Origin: Jaltomata sinuosa
Taxonomy: Eukaryota > Streptophyta > Magnoliopsida > Solanales > Solanaceae
DNA length: 64,000 nt
Direction of reading: 5' to 3'
Assembly: GCA_003996215.1 (NCBI GenBank)
Contig: QJPP01003488.1
Location: 1 to 64,000, forward strand
Shown here: piece after piece, positions 10,334 to 21,853 of the stretch
How positions within the stretch are numbered: position 1 is the stretch's first letter
Layout of the letters: the number at the start of each line of letters is the position of its first letter
Position numbers and translations under genes: made by a program
The notes under the pieces: model-generated
What the model was told of the DNA's origin: nothing
What the model saw: the letters and a program-made list of their open reading frames with translations, nothing else
The model's database searches: none

Positions 10334-13300
10334 AAAATGTGTGGCAAAATATTATAAACGAGAGAGCATTTACTCTTAATTAAATTGTATATGTAGACTG
10401 TGATCCAGGTTGATGGGATAGCTGAAAAGGCCAGCAAATGCATGGCAACAACTAGCAATCGATTATAGCAGTGAATTTTTAAGATGACTAAAGAAAGATC
10501 AATTCAAGTTCAATTCCTAAAGAAATCTTATACCGAGAGTGTTCAAGTCATATAGACAGAGAGAGTGGCGGAGCTAGAATTTTTACTAAAGGGATTCAAA
10601 ATCAAAAGAAATAAACACAAGAACTAGCTGTAGAAAGTGCTATATATACATAAAAATAATTTTAACCTTATAAAAATAGTATAATTTTTCGCCAAAGAGG
10701 ATTCGGATGAACCCCGACTTGCTAGAGAAATATAATTGTATGTACGTGTAATGTTAGAGTTATGAAGTTTAGAGCTGTCCTTCAAAAAACTCTTTTTAAT
10801 GTTTTGGTTTACTTAAATAATAACTAGAGGAGTAGAATAGTAGAAACTTAATCAATCTGAAATGAAAAGCAAGCTAAGATGTATTGTGGTGCTCACCAGT
10901 TACTTGGTGATTAACATAAATAATAGGTTAAAATAAAAGACCTACTGAAATTCGAGATGATAAATATTTTCAAATTATTATGAAAAAAGTTTAAACGAGG
11001 AATTCTAAGCAACACATCAAAGCTTTAGAAATATACATACATTTTTCATGTAGGCAATCAATAAATTAAAGCTAAAATTTAAAATTTTGTGTTATAAATG
11101 AAAGAGAGAAAATAAATTAGTAATAGCACGTAGTATTAAATAATAAATATTTAAAATAATAAATATCTATAACGATCATAAAAGGATTTCACTCATTATT
11201 AGTATAATAAAACACTCAAATAATTATCAAATCTGCTCGAGATCTCTCCACTGATAAAGATAAAAACTATTATTGTCTTCTACGAATATAAACAAAAACA
11301 TTGAAGGGAAGAAATAATAAATAAAAATTAACCAATGTGTATACGTATACGTATACTAATGTATATATAAAGATAGGAGAATAGAGAATACATGCGTGAG
11401 CAATGAGGCAAAAACGATCATCTCAATACTATGATTGATTTCGTTCGAATCAAAATATTTTTTGAATTCAAATGAAGATAATTTACTATTGCATTATTCT
11501 TTTGTCGTTATAAAAAATCAAAACAAAAAAATTTCTCATATAAAACTATTTCTAAACAAACATCAATTTACAAATGAATCACCTTATTTATCTTTTTTCT
11601 CATTTTTTAAAACTCTTTAAACCTATTTTTTCTAATAAAAATTTAATATATTTATGTAATCATAATGTGATTTAATGTTTATCCATAATGTAAATTTATT
11701 AATATCAATAAAGACAATGAGTCCCTCTATTTTCTTCCATTTCAATTTCTTCTTCATAAAATGAATTAAATACCACAATTATGTATATTAATGCATGAGG
11801 CTTTTTCTTGTAATCTTTGCTTATAAATAAAAATTTCAGATGCCCTTTTTTTTTTACGTGTTTCCTCTTCTCTCTCTTCTAATTAGCTTTGTCGCTTATG
11901 TCCTAAAGTTTATTTCATCATTTTCTTCTATGTTTTTCCTATAATTCATTTTGTTTACTATTTTCTAAAAAAAATAATCGAACTAGCAAAGAGGGTTTAC
12001 TCTCATCAAGTAAGTTTCATTACTCTACATTCATATTCACCCATGGGTTACATAATTATTAGTTTAGAATTTAAATGTTACATTTTTTTATTTTCTAATG
12101 TAAATGTATTAATTGCCTAGCTAATTTCTTCATCATTAGTAAAAATAAGGAATACTAAATTTTTATAACACAAGTTATACTAAATTTTTGTTTGTAAATG
12201 AGCATAAATGTGTCTATGAAAAATGATATTATAGTTTTGTCAAATTATCTCTCATTCTGTGTTGCAATACTTTATGCTAACATATTATCTATTGGTTATA
12301 GCAGCATCTCATGAAGATGACAAAAAAAGGAAGAAAATAGAAGGAGAAGTGAGACCATTCAAGGAGATGCAAGTAAAAATCATTGGATGATACAACAATG
12401 GCAATTGAAACATCCAAAGAGTTTTATTGTTGAGGAAGAGAACAATAATGACTCTACAATTTAAAAAGATATTATATTTTCTATATTTTCGCTCTCAAAT
12501 TAAACAATGAATCTTTTGGATTAGATAACTATGTTTTCTATTTGTTGGAATCTAATTTGTCTTTATTGTGTACGAGATTTATAAAATTGCAAATTTTTTG
12601 TTAATAAGTTATTAATTATATAAATTTAATATTAAAAATTCTAGAGTATTATTTATGTTATATAAAAAGGGTAATTTTTTCTTAAATTTTGAGTATATAC
12701 ATAGATTTAAGAGATCAAAGGAATCCAAAGATATTATGAATGGGGATCAAACTTGAAAGATAATACTATAATATTTAACTATCTATAGTATTATCATTGT
12801 CTAAGAATCATGAAGATGATTTTAGAAAAGGTGTGACACCTTTCTTAGACATGTATGTATTTTTTTTATTTTTTTTCCTTATTTATGTCATTTTAATATA
12901 ATTAATTAGTCATTTATTTTGATCGAAAATTAGAATTTTCATTATAACTCCTTAATTTTTTTTATAGAAGAAAAAAAAGAGACTAGGAAATCGATAATAA
13001 CAGAATATAAAAAGAATATTTACTGTATCAATTTTAACGAGATATTATAAAAAAAATTATTTTCTGAATTGAATATTTATTTATAATAAAATATAACATT
13101 AGGATATCATTCAATTTTAGTTAAATGGCAAAAGGTATTATCATCAAATACATTTTCTTAATTGAAATGCCATTGTTTTTCTTATATCACCTAACGAAAA
13201 ATTTTATAGATAAAAAGACACCATCTGCAAAGCAAATATTTAAAATAGTAGCTAAAGTGTACTAAGGTAAATTATTTATAAATATTATTTTTTGTTAACT

Positions 13301-13781
13301 TGAATAACACGTGTTGATATAAATACATGTTACTTATAAGTAGGTGTATTTCATGATTCTGAAGACATTATATTTAATCGTATCAAAAATAAAACATCAA
13401 TATACAATCTACTAAATACTTTAAAAAATATATAAATTACTATTTATTTATATATTTTAAGGTATACCTACACTTTATTGAAATTTAATAAGATAATATA
13501 AGAAAATTCAGATATAATAACATGAAAGTGTAATAAATTTATTATTGACCGCAAGAAGCGCGAGTGAGTTTATTCGTTTAGATAATATAAAGATGAAGAA
13601 TACAAAAATATAACTTCATTAAACATGAGATAAAGGGATGGACATGTTCTTAATATAACCGATTATATATTCTGAACAATCAAAATTAAATACCTAAATA
13701 ATATAGAATTAATTTCTGAACAATCGAGATTAAATACCTAAATAATGTAGAATTACTAAACTACAATACCTATTAGTAGCA
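10334..13781. other. AT-rich intergenic DNA, no supported gene
   Basis: Strongly AT-rich with no ORF resembling a protein I recognise. A short open stretch at about 12304-12390 (SHEDDKKRKKIEGEVRPF) follows an AG acceptor-like site, but no start codon or partner exon can be shown. A 16-bp palindromic run 'acgtatacgtatac' lies at 11341-11356. Probably old transposon debris. Confidence 0.5.
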
Positions 13782-14305
13782 CTAGACACAAAATTTCATG
13801 CCAGCACGGGCTCAATATATGTTACATAGATAGAATTTGAAAAGTCACTAAATTTATTATACCTTTTTTTTAATAATTGTGATTTATAATACTTTTTATG
13901 TAATTTTCAACTTATATATGTTACTCATTTTGTTCCAATTTACATGGCACAAATGGAATTTGAATAGTGAACCAAATTTCTTATATGGTTTTTAAATACT
14001 TTCAGTTTTTAGTTATTGTGTTATTCTCTCGGTCCCAATTTATGTGGCACTAATAGAAGTTCAAGAATCAACCAAATTTTTATATTGTGATTTATAATAT
14101 CTTTTACGTAATTGTTAAATACATAATAGAATATTTTAATCAAATATATAACAAATTAAAATGAAAAGTAAGACAAATAAATTGAAATGGAGAAAATATT
14201 AATTTTTTTGAAGTGATACCCTGCAAGTACACAATTCAAACAAGCATGTTATCTAAGAGTTGCTGGCTTGAGAGATGTGTGTCAACCTCTTATATATAGT
14301 AACAA
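13782..14305 (-). mobile_element. Helitron-like element 1 (candidate)
   Basis: On the minus strand the left end reads CTAG followed by T (13785-13781), the expected Helitron 3' terminus. It is preceded by the block at 13800-13822 (agcacgggctcaatatatg), which recurs nearly identically at 14328-14348 beside the next terminus. The right end abuts the 3' terminus of element 2. On the minus strand it starts with a 'tatataagagg' block resembling the one at 15373-15385. No transposase is encoded, so it would be non-autonomous. The leading TC expected of a Helitron 5' end is not clear. Confidence 0.35.
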
Positions 14306-15391
14306 CTAGATACAGGAGCGCCAGTGCTAGCACGGACTCAATATATGTTACTTTTCTTTCCTAATTATATGGCACAAATAAAATTTGAAGAGTCAATTAA
14401 TTTTTTAATAAGTTTTTAAAATATTTTAAGTTATTAATTATCGTGATTTACAGTACTTTTTATGTAATTTTTTAAAAATATATGTTACTCTCTCTACTCT
14501 AATTTATATGCCGTTGATAGAATTCGGAGAGCCAACTAAATCTTTTATATGTCTTTTAAATATAAAATTATTAATTATTGCGATTTATATACTTCTTACA
14601 TTATTTTCAAATAATATATGTTACTTCCTCTATCTCAATTTATATAGCACTAATAGAATTTTCAGAGTCAACCAGATTTTTTATGTCTTTCAAATATTTT
14701 AAATTGTTAATTATTGTGATTTATCCTTTTTACGCAATTTTCAAATATATAATAAATTAAAAAAATAAGACAAATAAATTAAAGTAGAAAATTAATAAAA
14801 ATAACCAAAATATCCAGATGCTAAAGCAGGCATGTTGAAACTCCCTCTATAAGTTTTTAAAATATTTTAAGTTGTTAATTATCGTAATTTATAGTACTTT
14901 CTACTATATGTTACTTTAAAATATTTATATATGTTACTCTCTCTACTCTAATTTATGTGTCGTTGATAGAATTTGGAGAGTCAACTAAATCTTTTATATG
15001 TCTTTTAAATATTTTAAATTATTAATTATTGTGATTTATAGTACTTTTTACATCATTTTCAAATAATATATGGTACTTCCTCTGTTTCAATTTATGTGAC
15101 ACTAATAGAATTTTCAGAGTCAATCAAGTTTATGTGACACTAATAGACCGGACCCCGCGCATAGCGGGAGCTTTAGTGCACCGGGCTGCCCTTTTAAATA
15201 TTTTAAATTGTTAATTATTGTGATTTATCTTTTTTATATAATTTTTAAATATATAATGAATTAAAAAGATAAGACAAATAAATTAAAACGGAGAAATTAA
15301 TAAAAATAATCAAAATGTCCCTAGCTGCTAAAGCAAGCACGTTGAACTCGTGCCTGCTTCAGCTGTGTAAACTCCCCTCTTATAATATAAA
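14306..15391 (-). mobile_element. Helitron-like element 2 (candidate)
   Basis: Minus-strand 3' end: hairpin ccgtgc-tag-cactgg (14321-14335), 11 nt, then CTAG (14309-14306), then T. This is the layout of Helitron 3' termini. The right edge at 15391 meets the CTAG|T terminus of a third copy (15395-15392). The inside is made of Stowaway-like repeats and a SINE-like remnant. It is non-autonomous if real. Lack of a demonstrable TC start keeps confidence modest. Confidence 0.45.
15146..15192 (+). mobile_element. SINE 3'-end remnant (candidate)
   Basis: A short GC-rich island (cggaccccgcgcatagcg, then ggagctttagtgcaccgg, gctgccctttt) sits in very AT-rich DNA and interrupts one repeat unit. It resembles the 3' end of Solanaceae tRNA-derived SINEs as I remember them. 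No tRNA-like head is present, so it would be 5' truncated. Confidence 0.45.
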
Positions 15392-16370
15392 CTAGTTATC
15401 AACAGCCCGTGCATATGCTATTTTTTGTCTCAATTTATGTAACATAAATTAAATTTAGATAGTTGATCAAATTTTTTTATGCTTTTTAAATATCTCAAGT
15501 TGTTAATTAGTGTGAATTATAATATATATTTTTTACAAACTTTTCAGATAATATATGTTATTTTTTTTTGTCTCAATTTATGTAAAATAAATTAAATTTA
15601 GATAGCCAATCAAATTTTTTAATGCTTTTTAAATATCTCAAGTTGTTAATTAGTGTGAACTATAATATATATTTTTTACAAACTTTTCAGATAATATATG
15701 TTATTTTCTCGATCCCAATTTATGTGACACTAATGAAATTTGGAGAATCACCCCAATTTGTTTATATAAGTTTTTAGATATTTTAAGTTGTTAGTTATTG
15801 TGATTAATAGTAGTTTCTATGTAATTTTCAAATAATAAATATTACTCTCTCTACTCTAATTTATGTGCCATTGATAAAATTTGGAGTTAATTTTAATTAT
15901 TTCATGTCTTTTAAATATTTTAAATTATTAATTATTGTATTTTATAGCACTTTTTACTTCATTTTTAGATAATATGTGTATTCTTTTATCTCAATTTATA
16001 TGACACTAATAAAATTTTGAGAGTCAATTGATTTTTTTATGTCTTTTAAATATTTTAAATGATTAATTATTGTAATTTATCTTCTTTTTTTGAGTATATT
16101 TAAAATATACATAAAAAAATTTAAAAATAAATAAATCAAAATGAAGATAGAAGTGAATAAAAATCATGTAGAAAGAGCTACAAAATTTTACACATTAAAA
16201 AAAAGGCAAATAAAGAGTGTCAAATGAAAACTTTAATGGGCCCAGACTTTTAGAAGAGTGATACCTGAAGTATCACAAGGGGAGTAGAATGAAAAATAGT
16301 AGGGGCCCAGAATAAAGGAAAGACATGCACAGTGTTCAAGAAAAAATTGGGAAAAAAAGCAAACATGTTG
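15392..16370 (-). mobile_element. Third Helitron-like terminus and repeat DNA
   Basis: CTAG|T on the minus strand at 15395-15391, with the palindrome gcatatgc at 15411-15418, marks a third candidate Helitron 3' end. DNA to the right consists of the last Stowaway-like units, then low-complexity sequence up to the solo LTR target site (tgttg, 16366-16370). Its other end may lie beyond the solo LTR near 19.75 kb, where a 'tactatataagcaggcagc' block resembles the 5' ends of elements 1 and 2. No gene is visible. Confidence 0.3.
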
Positions 16371-19300
16371 TGTAATGATCCTTCCGGTCATTTACGTGTT
16401 TTTGCCCTTCTTGTACCGTTAGAGCTTGCCTGTAGCGGCCCCAAGTCATTTATGGCTTGCTGGGATCGGTAGTTCGGTGCCCGGACCGTTTGGTTGGTCT
16501 TTTTGGTCGTTCCTTGTTTTAGAGCTTTAGACTTTTGGAAATCGTTGACTTTAGTCAACATTCTGGGTGAACATGCTCGGAATCGAATTTTGATAGTTTC
16601 GTTAGCTCCGGAGCGTGAACTTTGGTCTAGAAGGACCTTTGGTCGTGATCCAGGAGCTTTTCAGCTCGGAATTCTCTCTCATCTTGTGTTTTCAAGCCAG
16701 TTGGGCTTGTTTGGTTGACTTTGGTCAACATTCGGAGAAGACGGCATCGGATGGAAATTCTGTCAATGCCGTTAGCTCTGGAATATCGACTTTGGGCTAG
16801 GGGGACCTTTGGTTCGGGTCCCGAGGCTTCCGGGCTTATTTTTGGGTTTTGAGTTTCGAGTTGATTTTGGGCGTGGGCCCACTTTTCATTAAAACGATCT
16901 CTGTTGGGAGTTTCGTCTATTCTATTGAGTCCGGAATGTCATTTCTGGTAGGATAGCATGGTTGGTTTGTGTTCACGGGATTCCAGATGAATCCCTAGGG
17001 TCCGTCGAAAGATTTTTGGACTTGGTATTTTTGCTGGTTGCTGCATTAAGTTGCAGACAACTTTGTTCTTCGCGATCGCGGGGACCTCATCGCGTTTGCG
17101 ATGGTCTAGTTTCTTGACCATCGCATTCAAACTAATCACATGAACTCAACCAACTTATTATCCAAACTATTTAAATCTGTCAATACGTTTTATGTTTCTT
17201 GCTTTCTCATCCTTTCCTTCTGTTTCAATGGCGCTTCTCTTCTTGCGATGTAGCAGGCTAGGACCTGGATCGACTTCCTCTTCGCGAACGCAGCCTGGAC
17301 CATCGCGAATGCGATAGTTGGGCCAACTGTTCTCTGCGAACGCGGGGTCTTGTCGCGATCATGAAGGACCCCTGGCAGTTATATTAAGTCCCAACTTCAT
17401 TTTCTCATTCATTTGTCCGTAAAACTCCATTGATTAAGCTCCAAGCTCCCAATTTCCAGCTCCCTTGCTCAGTACCAATCACCCGGTAAGTCTCCTCGTC
17501 ACCCCTCTCCCTTTTCCTTGTAAATTCCCGTGATTCTCCAGCTAAATTCTCTTGTTGCTAAATCCTTAGAGTTAAAGAATTCTTGTGGAATATGATTGTT
17601 TGGGGACTGCATGCTCCTGAATTTGTGCAACTCAGCTCCGTAGCATGTTTTTCTTGTTGAGGTAGGTCCCTGCCTCTAAATTTCTGAGCTTTCCGTTTCA
17701 AATCCCGTGAATTTGTAGCACTTTGGGGCTGTTTTGAGCCCCAAAACGAACTCCGTTCGAGCTCAAACTTTTGGCATGGGTTCCTTCACCCACCGAGAGC
17801 ATGGTGGTAATTTTTTCTTTCTGTTTCATTGCGCGAGCCCCGAGGGTCATTTTTCCGACCCAATTTTTTGGCTCGATTTTCCATATAGCAATATGGGTGT
17901 CATTATTCTCATCTTGACACCTAGTTTATGTTCTTGATAGCGTGGCAGCTTTTTGAGGCTGTTCGGAAAGGAAAGTCACACGAGTGATGGTTCGTGCTTG
18001 CAGTTCGGCCCCGAGATAGGTTACGATTTACCCTTTTTAGACTGAGTTAGTTAGATAATGTATATACGTATGTTACTGGAACGCTAAGTTGGATTTTAGA
18101 TAGACTTTAGGCTTGAATCCTATATATCATGTTAATTGGCCATTTTGGATTTTTAGCATTAGGACTGTATGTTATCCTTAGCCTAGGAGCTTGTTTCTTC
18201 TGTGTGACTAGTCTAAGACCCTTAGCATGCTTTTAGGAGATTTTAGGGGTAGAGTAGATGCATGTAGTTGTTTTCATGGTTATCTTTTTTATTAGTTTTG
18301 GCTTTTACTAGTTGTGTGTAAATTATGAGCCCGAGGCTATAACTTGAATTTGGACGGAGTCCCAGGTCAGTTTTCCTTGGTTGAAGGGTGCTTTGCCCTG
18401 AATTTCCTTGTGGTGTGATATATTCTGTGATTTCTGGACATTGCATATTCATATTGCATTTATACACCTACGACACAGAAAAGAAAGGTTTTGAGGCTTT
18501 TGGTTTGAAACTTGAGGATTTTGTGATATTCATGGATTTCAAATTTTAAAGGAGTTTTACTGGGTTTTTAACACTGGTTTTAGAACAGAAAGGGATAACA
18601 CTATTTTCATGCCGATCCGAGGGGTATTCCTGGATCTTTTCTCCACTATACCTAATTTTATATACATAGTCCGATGAGGTATTTCTGGGCTGATACTATT
18701 AGCACACTTATGTGCCTATTTTTATATACGCAAGTCCGATGAGATATTTTCGGGCTTATACTATTCATGTACATATGCGTAGTCCGATGAGGTATTTTCG
18801 GGCTTATACTATTCATGTACATATGCATAGTCCGGTGAGGTATTTCCGGGCTTATACTATTCATATACATACGCATAGTCCGATGAGGTATTTTCGGGCT
18901 TATATCATCATGCACTCATACATCACATCATATCCCATCGCATTGCATTGGCTTGAGTGCATTTGGATTGTTGGTTTCCTGGACTGATTCTGTTATTTGT
19001 TCCTTCTTGTTAGTTTGATTTGTTCCCTTTTTGGTTTTATAACTAGATTTAGGTGGATCCCTGTATTTTTGCTTACTTTTCTGTAATGTATTACTTATAT
19101 ATTATCTCTCTGCGCTCGGTTGGCCTATGATGCCTACTGAGTACCCGTTGTCTTGGTGCTCATACTACACTTCTGCATCTTATTGGTGCAGTTATTAGTT
19201 GAGCTTTCACCGTTGGTCGCGTTAGAGACTCGTGCAACTTTTGGGGATATTCGAGACTAGGGTGAGCGCCTGATGATCGGGGCCTGATTATATCTCATCT

Positions 19301-19609
19301 TTTGTACTGTTACTCTTGTTTATTCGGAGACAGTTGTACTTATCTTTTGTTACTTCTAGCACTTGTACTCTATTAGAAGCTTTTGTAATATCGATATCAA
19401 GTCTTGGGGTTGATGTAGTTTCTTTATGTATATATTTTGAGTTATTGCTTCCGCTTGTTCTATCTTTACTTTCTGCTTCCGCTTATTTCTGCTTATTGTG
19501 CGTATTGGTTAGGTAGTAGCCCATTACTAACCGTTCTGGGCTACGGGGATTGATTCGCCTACCGGGGGGTTGTAGGTGCCATCATGACCTGATAAATCGG
19601 GTCGTGACA
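16371..19609 (+). mobile_element. Solo LTR 1 (Tekay-type, 3.24 kb, TSD tgttg)
   Basis: Starts TGTAATGATCC and ends GTCGTGACA (3239 bp). It is flanked by a perfect 5-bp target-site duplication, tgttg (16366-16370 and 19610-19614). No internal element sequence remains, so it arose by recombination between the two LTRs of a full element. The 3' portion, including 'tagcccattactaaccg' near 19517, matches the LTRs at 1-888 and 7927-10333. A CG-rich stretch (17060-17365) repeats cgcgaacgcg/tcgcgat words. A tandem repeat lies at 18668-18907. ORFs inside are not genes. Confidence 0.92.
18668..18907. repeat. Tandem repeat, five ~49-bp units in solo LTR 1
   Basis: Units start with agtccgatgaggtatttt (variants) at about 18668, 18733, 18781, 18829 and 18878. 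The last four are spaced 48-49 bp and contain cgggcttatactattcat. The first unit is longer and diverged. The open frames on both strands across it are products of the repeat. Confidence 0.9.
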
Positions 19610-19617
19610 TGTTGAAG

Positions 19618-19680
19618 GGATTCGAGCCCGTGTGCAGTGCAACACAAATTTTTGGCATTGCAATCCTTACCATTGAGCCA
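19618..19680 (-). mobile_element. tRNA-like SINE head (candidate)
   Basis: On the minus strand an A-box-like word TGGCTCAATGG (19680-19670) is followed 41 nt later by a B-box-like word GGCTCGAATCC (19628-19618), the internal RNA polymerase III promoter layout of tRNA-derived SINEs. The body of the SINE would continue left, where the solo LTR target site lies, so the solo LTR may have split it. A degenerate tRNA pseudogene is an alternative. Confidence 0.45.
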
Positions 19681-19702
19681 CTCAAATACTTATGTAAAAT
19701 GA

Positions 19703-19751
19703 ATAAGCAGGCAGCTTAAGGACACATGTTGATGCAGTGCTGCCTGCTTAT
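19703..19751. repeat. 13-bp perfect inverted repeat
   Basis: ataagcaggcagc (19703-19715) and gctgcctgcttat (19739-19751) are perfect reverse complements around a 23-bp loop. The stem word is related to the aagcaagcacg hairpins at 15331, 19820 and 19985. Confidence 0.8.
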
Positions 19752-19809
19752 ATAGTAATATTATATAGTAATATAAATATATATATATTTTCTTATTATA
19801 TAAGAGAGA

Positions 19810-20135
19810 GTTGGGCGGCAAGTAAGCACGTTTGCGTCGACGTGCTTGCTTCTTCTCAAGGACAGTTTCGTCATTTTATATGCTTCTGTGTATTTTTTAA
19901 TTTTCACTTAGACTGCATCCTTTAGTTTTAAATTCATGTCTTTTTGTTATAGCTTTATTACTTTAAATGCGGATGTTGGGCGGCAAGCAAGCACGTCTCG
20001 ACGTGCTTGCTTCTTCTCAAGGACAGTTTCGTCATTTTATATGCTTCTGTGTATTTTTTAATTTTCACTTAGGTTGCATCCTTTAGTTTTAAATTCATGT
20101 CTTTTTGTTATAGCTTTATTACTTTAAATGCGGAT
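19810..20135 (+). repeat. Two-copy ~163-bp tandem duplication with internal hairpin
   Basis: Copy 1 (19810-19974) and copy 2 (19975-20135) both run from gttgggcggcaag to tttaaatgcggat and are nearly identical. Copy 2 holds a perfect hairpin: 13-bp arms aagcaagcacgtc and gacgtgcttgctt (19985-19997, 20000-20012) with a 2-nt loop. Copy 1 has the same hairpin with a longer loop. The start, 'tcttattatataagagagag' at 19790, resembles a Helitron 5' end, but I cannot prove one. Confidence 0.85.
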
Positions 20136-20934
20136 GGTATTTGTGTAAATTTTAAAATTACTTTAAGTACCAAAAAATAACAAATGATGAACAAAAAAAT
20201 TTCAATTATGGACATCCCAATGAATCTTCGAATTGAAAAAGGAAAATTACACTCAAATCAAATAAATCAAAAATAAAATTGAATGATTAGAAGGAACAAA
20301 GATTGAATCTATGTCAAAACATAAGCATCAAAATTGCGACACAGAGAAGGAACAAAAACTCAGCAGAAGAGAAAAGAGGAAGAACAACGATAAGAGATAT
20401 CAAAATTAGAAAATGTGAAAGTTACTCACAGGGTTACACGGGAGAAGCGAACTTGGACGTGATTGTGCATATAATGAACACGTGTAAAGGCAAAGGATTA
20501 GGTTATTTACCATATGCATTTTTCAATATTAATAATATTTATCATGTATTTATTTTACACTTAATAAAATAATTTACTATTATAGAAATATATATAACTT
20601 ATTTTGTATTAAAAATTTAAATCGTTTAATGCAAATATAAATTTAACACTATTTAAAAAAATAATTTGATAAATAAATATTGGTGCACCGGCTTCTAGCC
20701 ACTGGTATATATATAAGAGAAAGAAAATGTTTGGAATCAGAATTATGAAAGATTCACTTAAAATGTATTTGGTACTTAAAAAATACTTTCCACAAAGAAA
20801 TACCTCAACTTTTGATAACATCGGGTAGAGAATGTAAGGGCATTCCCGTTATTCTGATAAAATGAAATGGCAATTTAGTGCATCATAAACTTGTCATTCC
20901 CTTTATTTATTTGCCTCTGGTCATCTTATTATTA
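20136..20934. other. Intergenic DNA upstream of ARF gene
   Basis: AT-rich. The 89-codon open frame at 20303-20572 shows no recognisable domain and I do not call it a gene. The distal part may still belong to the repeat unit on its left. The last ~130 bp should contain the ARF promoter. Confidence 0.5.
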
Positions 20935-21831
20935 CCCTCAGTATTTGGCGTTAATCTCAGGCTTCCATTTCTTTCACTCTCTCTCTCTACGTTTTCTCGT
21001 TCTTTCTTCATTAGATCCCTCTTCCAAAATCATCTTTCAGGTAAATCTTAATGCTTTATGATTCATAAATTCCATGTATTAAAAAGTGATATCTTATCAG
21101 AGTTTGTGTTTTTCAAAAAAATTCAGTCTTTTTGTTAGATTCTTATCTAAATTCATCAAAAGTTAAGTTATCTCAAGTTTAAGGTTCTTAGCTTCCGATG
21201 CATTTTTTGTTTAATTTATGATTTTAATTTGTGTTGTTGTTTAATGATCTGAAGATCCTCAAATCGCATTAACCTTCGATCCATGGAGAGAGGTTTGAAT
21301 TGTGAATTTAAATTTCGAGCTCTGGAAAATTCTAATAATTTTGCTTTCGCATTCAGATCCATTTCCTGATACACTGTTTTTTGCAACAAATCCACCCCAT
21401 TCATTGTCAGTGATAATGGCAGAAAAATATTATAATAATAATAGTTCTAGTTTCAAAGAACATCATATCAAAGTTTAAAGTATTTGAAGGTGTTTTGCTT
21501 TGAAATTTTATTGATAATAATGTCCAACTGTTGTGAAGGAAAATGTTTTCGGTGTGATTGAAGCTAGTTTTCCCCTTTTGATGAAAGATAGCTTTCTGTA
21601 ACACAATGACTATCATGGGAAGTTGTTTTCAGGAAAGTGTTTTCCTTTGTACCAGATACACACACGGGTTCTGGAAGTTGTGTATAATAGAATGTTGTTG
21701 AACATTTTAAACATTCCAAAATAGGGAGTTGTGATATAAATTGGGGAGGCGGGAGTACATACTTTCTTATCACTTGATTTCTGACTCATATTATATATTT
21801 TATTTATATAATCTAGTGCTTTTTAACTTAG
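20895..21831 (+). promoter_or_regulatory. Promoter, 5' UTR exon and leader intron of ARF gene
   Basis: A TATA-like word (tttatttatt, about 20899-20908) lies upstream of a pyrimidine-rich stretch (tttcactctctctctctacg, about 20970-20990) of the plant Y-patch type. The non-coding exon likely ends at 21040 (ctttcag|gtaaat). A leader intron 21041-21831 ends 'ttaacttag', followed by ggatcataaac and the start codon at 21854. Leader introns are common in plant ARF genes and often raise expression. The exact transcription start is inferred, not seen. Confidence 0.6.
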
Positions 21832-21853
21832 GGATCATAAACAAGAAGGAGAA

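Larger units (their letters stand above)
13900..16110. repeat. Array of about 12 degenerate Stowaway-like repeats
   Basis: A unit of roughly 100-150 bp beginning like 'tctcaatttatgtggcac' and continuing through 'tttaaatattttaaattg' recurs at about 13925, 14024, 14345, 14490, 14628, 14938, 15077, 15420, 15573, 15707, 15846 and 15985, always in the same orientation. The leading motif resembles the CTCCCTCCGTTTC terminal repeats of Stowaway MITEs. The copies are diverged and some are cut by the Helitron-like junctions. Confidence 0.7.

Noticed and set aside
11341..11356. acgtatacgtatac palindrome as a regulatory site
   Set aside because: Simple alternating sequence in AT-rich DNA with no gene nearby.
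12304..12390. Charged open stretch (SHEDDKKRKKIEGEV...) after an acceptor-like site
   Set aside because: No start codon or upstream coding exon could be linked; too short to support.
18668..18907. Possible CRISPR-like array
   Set aside because: Units are contiguous tandem copies without unique spacers, in a plant LTR.
18658..18987. Open frames of 85-91 codons on both strands with repeated peptides
   Set aside because: They are produced by the 49-bp tandem repeat in solo LTR 1; no start context or domain.
19985..20012. Strong hairpin read as a transcription terminator
   Set aside because: Plant nuclear DNA; the hairpin is part of a duplicated repeat and not followed by a gene-end context.
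20303..20572. 89-codon open frame upstream of the ARF gene
   Set aside because: No recognisable domain, AT-rich surroundings, no splice or promoter evidence; likely chance or repeat-derived.
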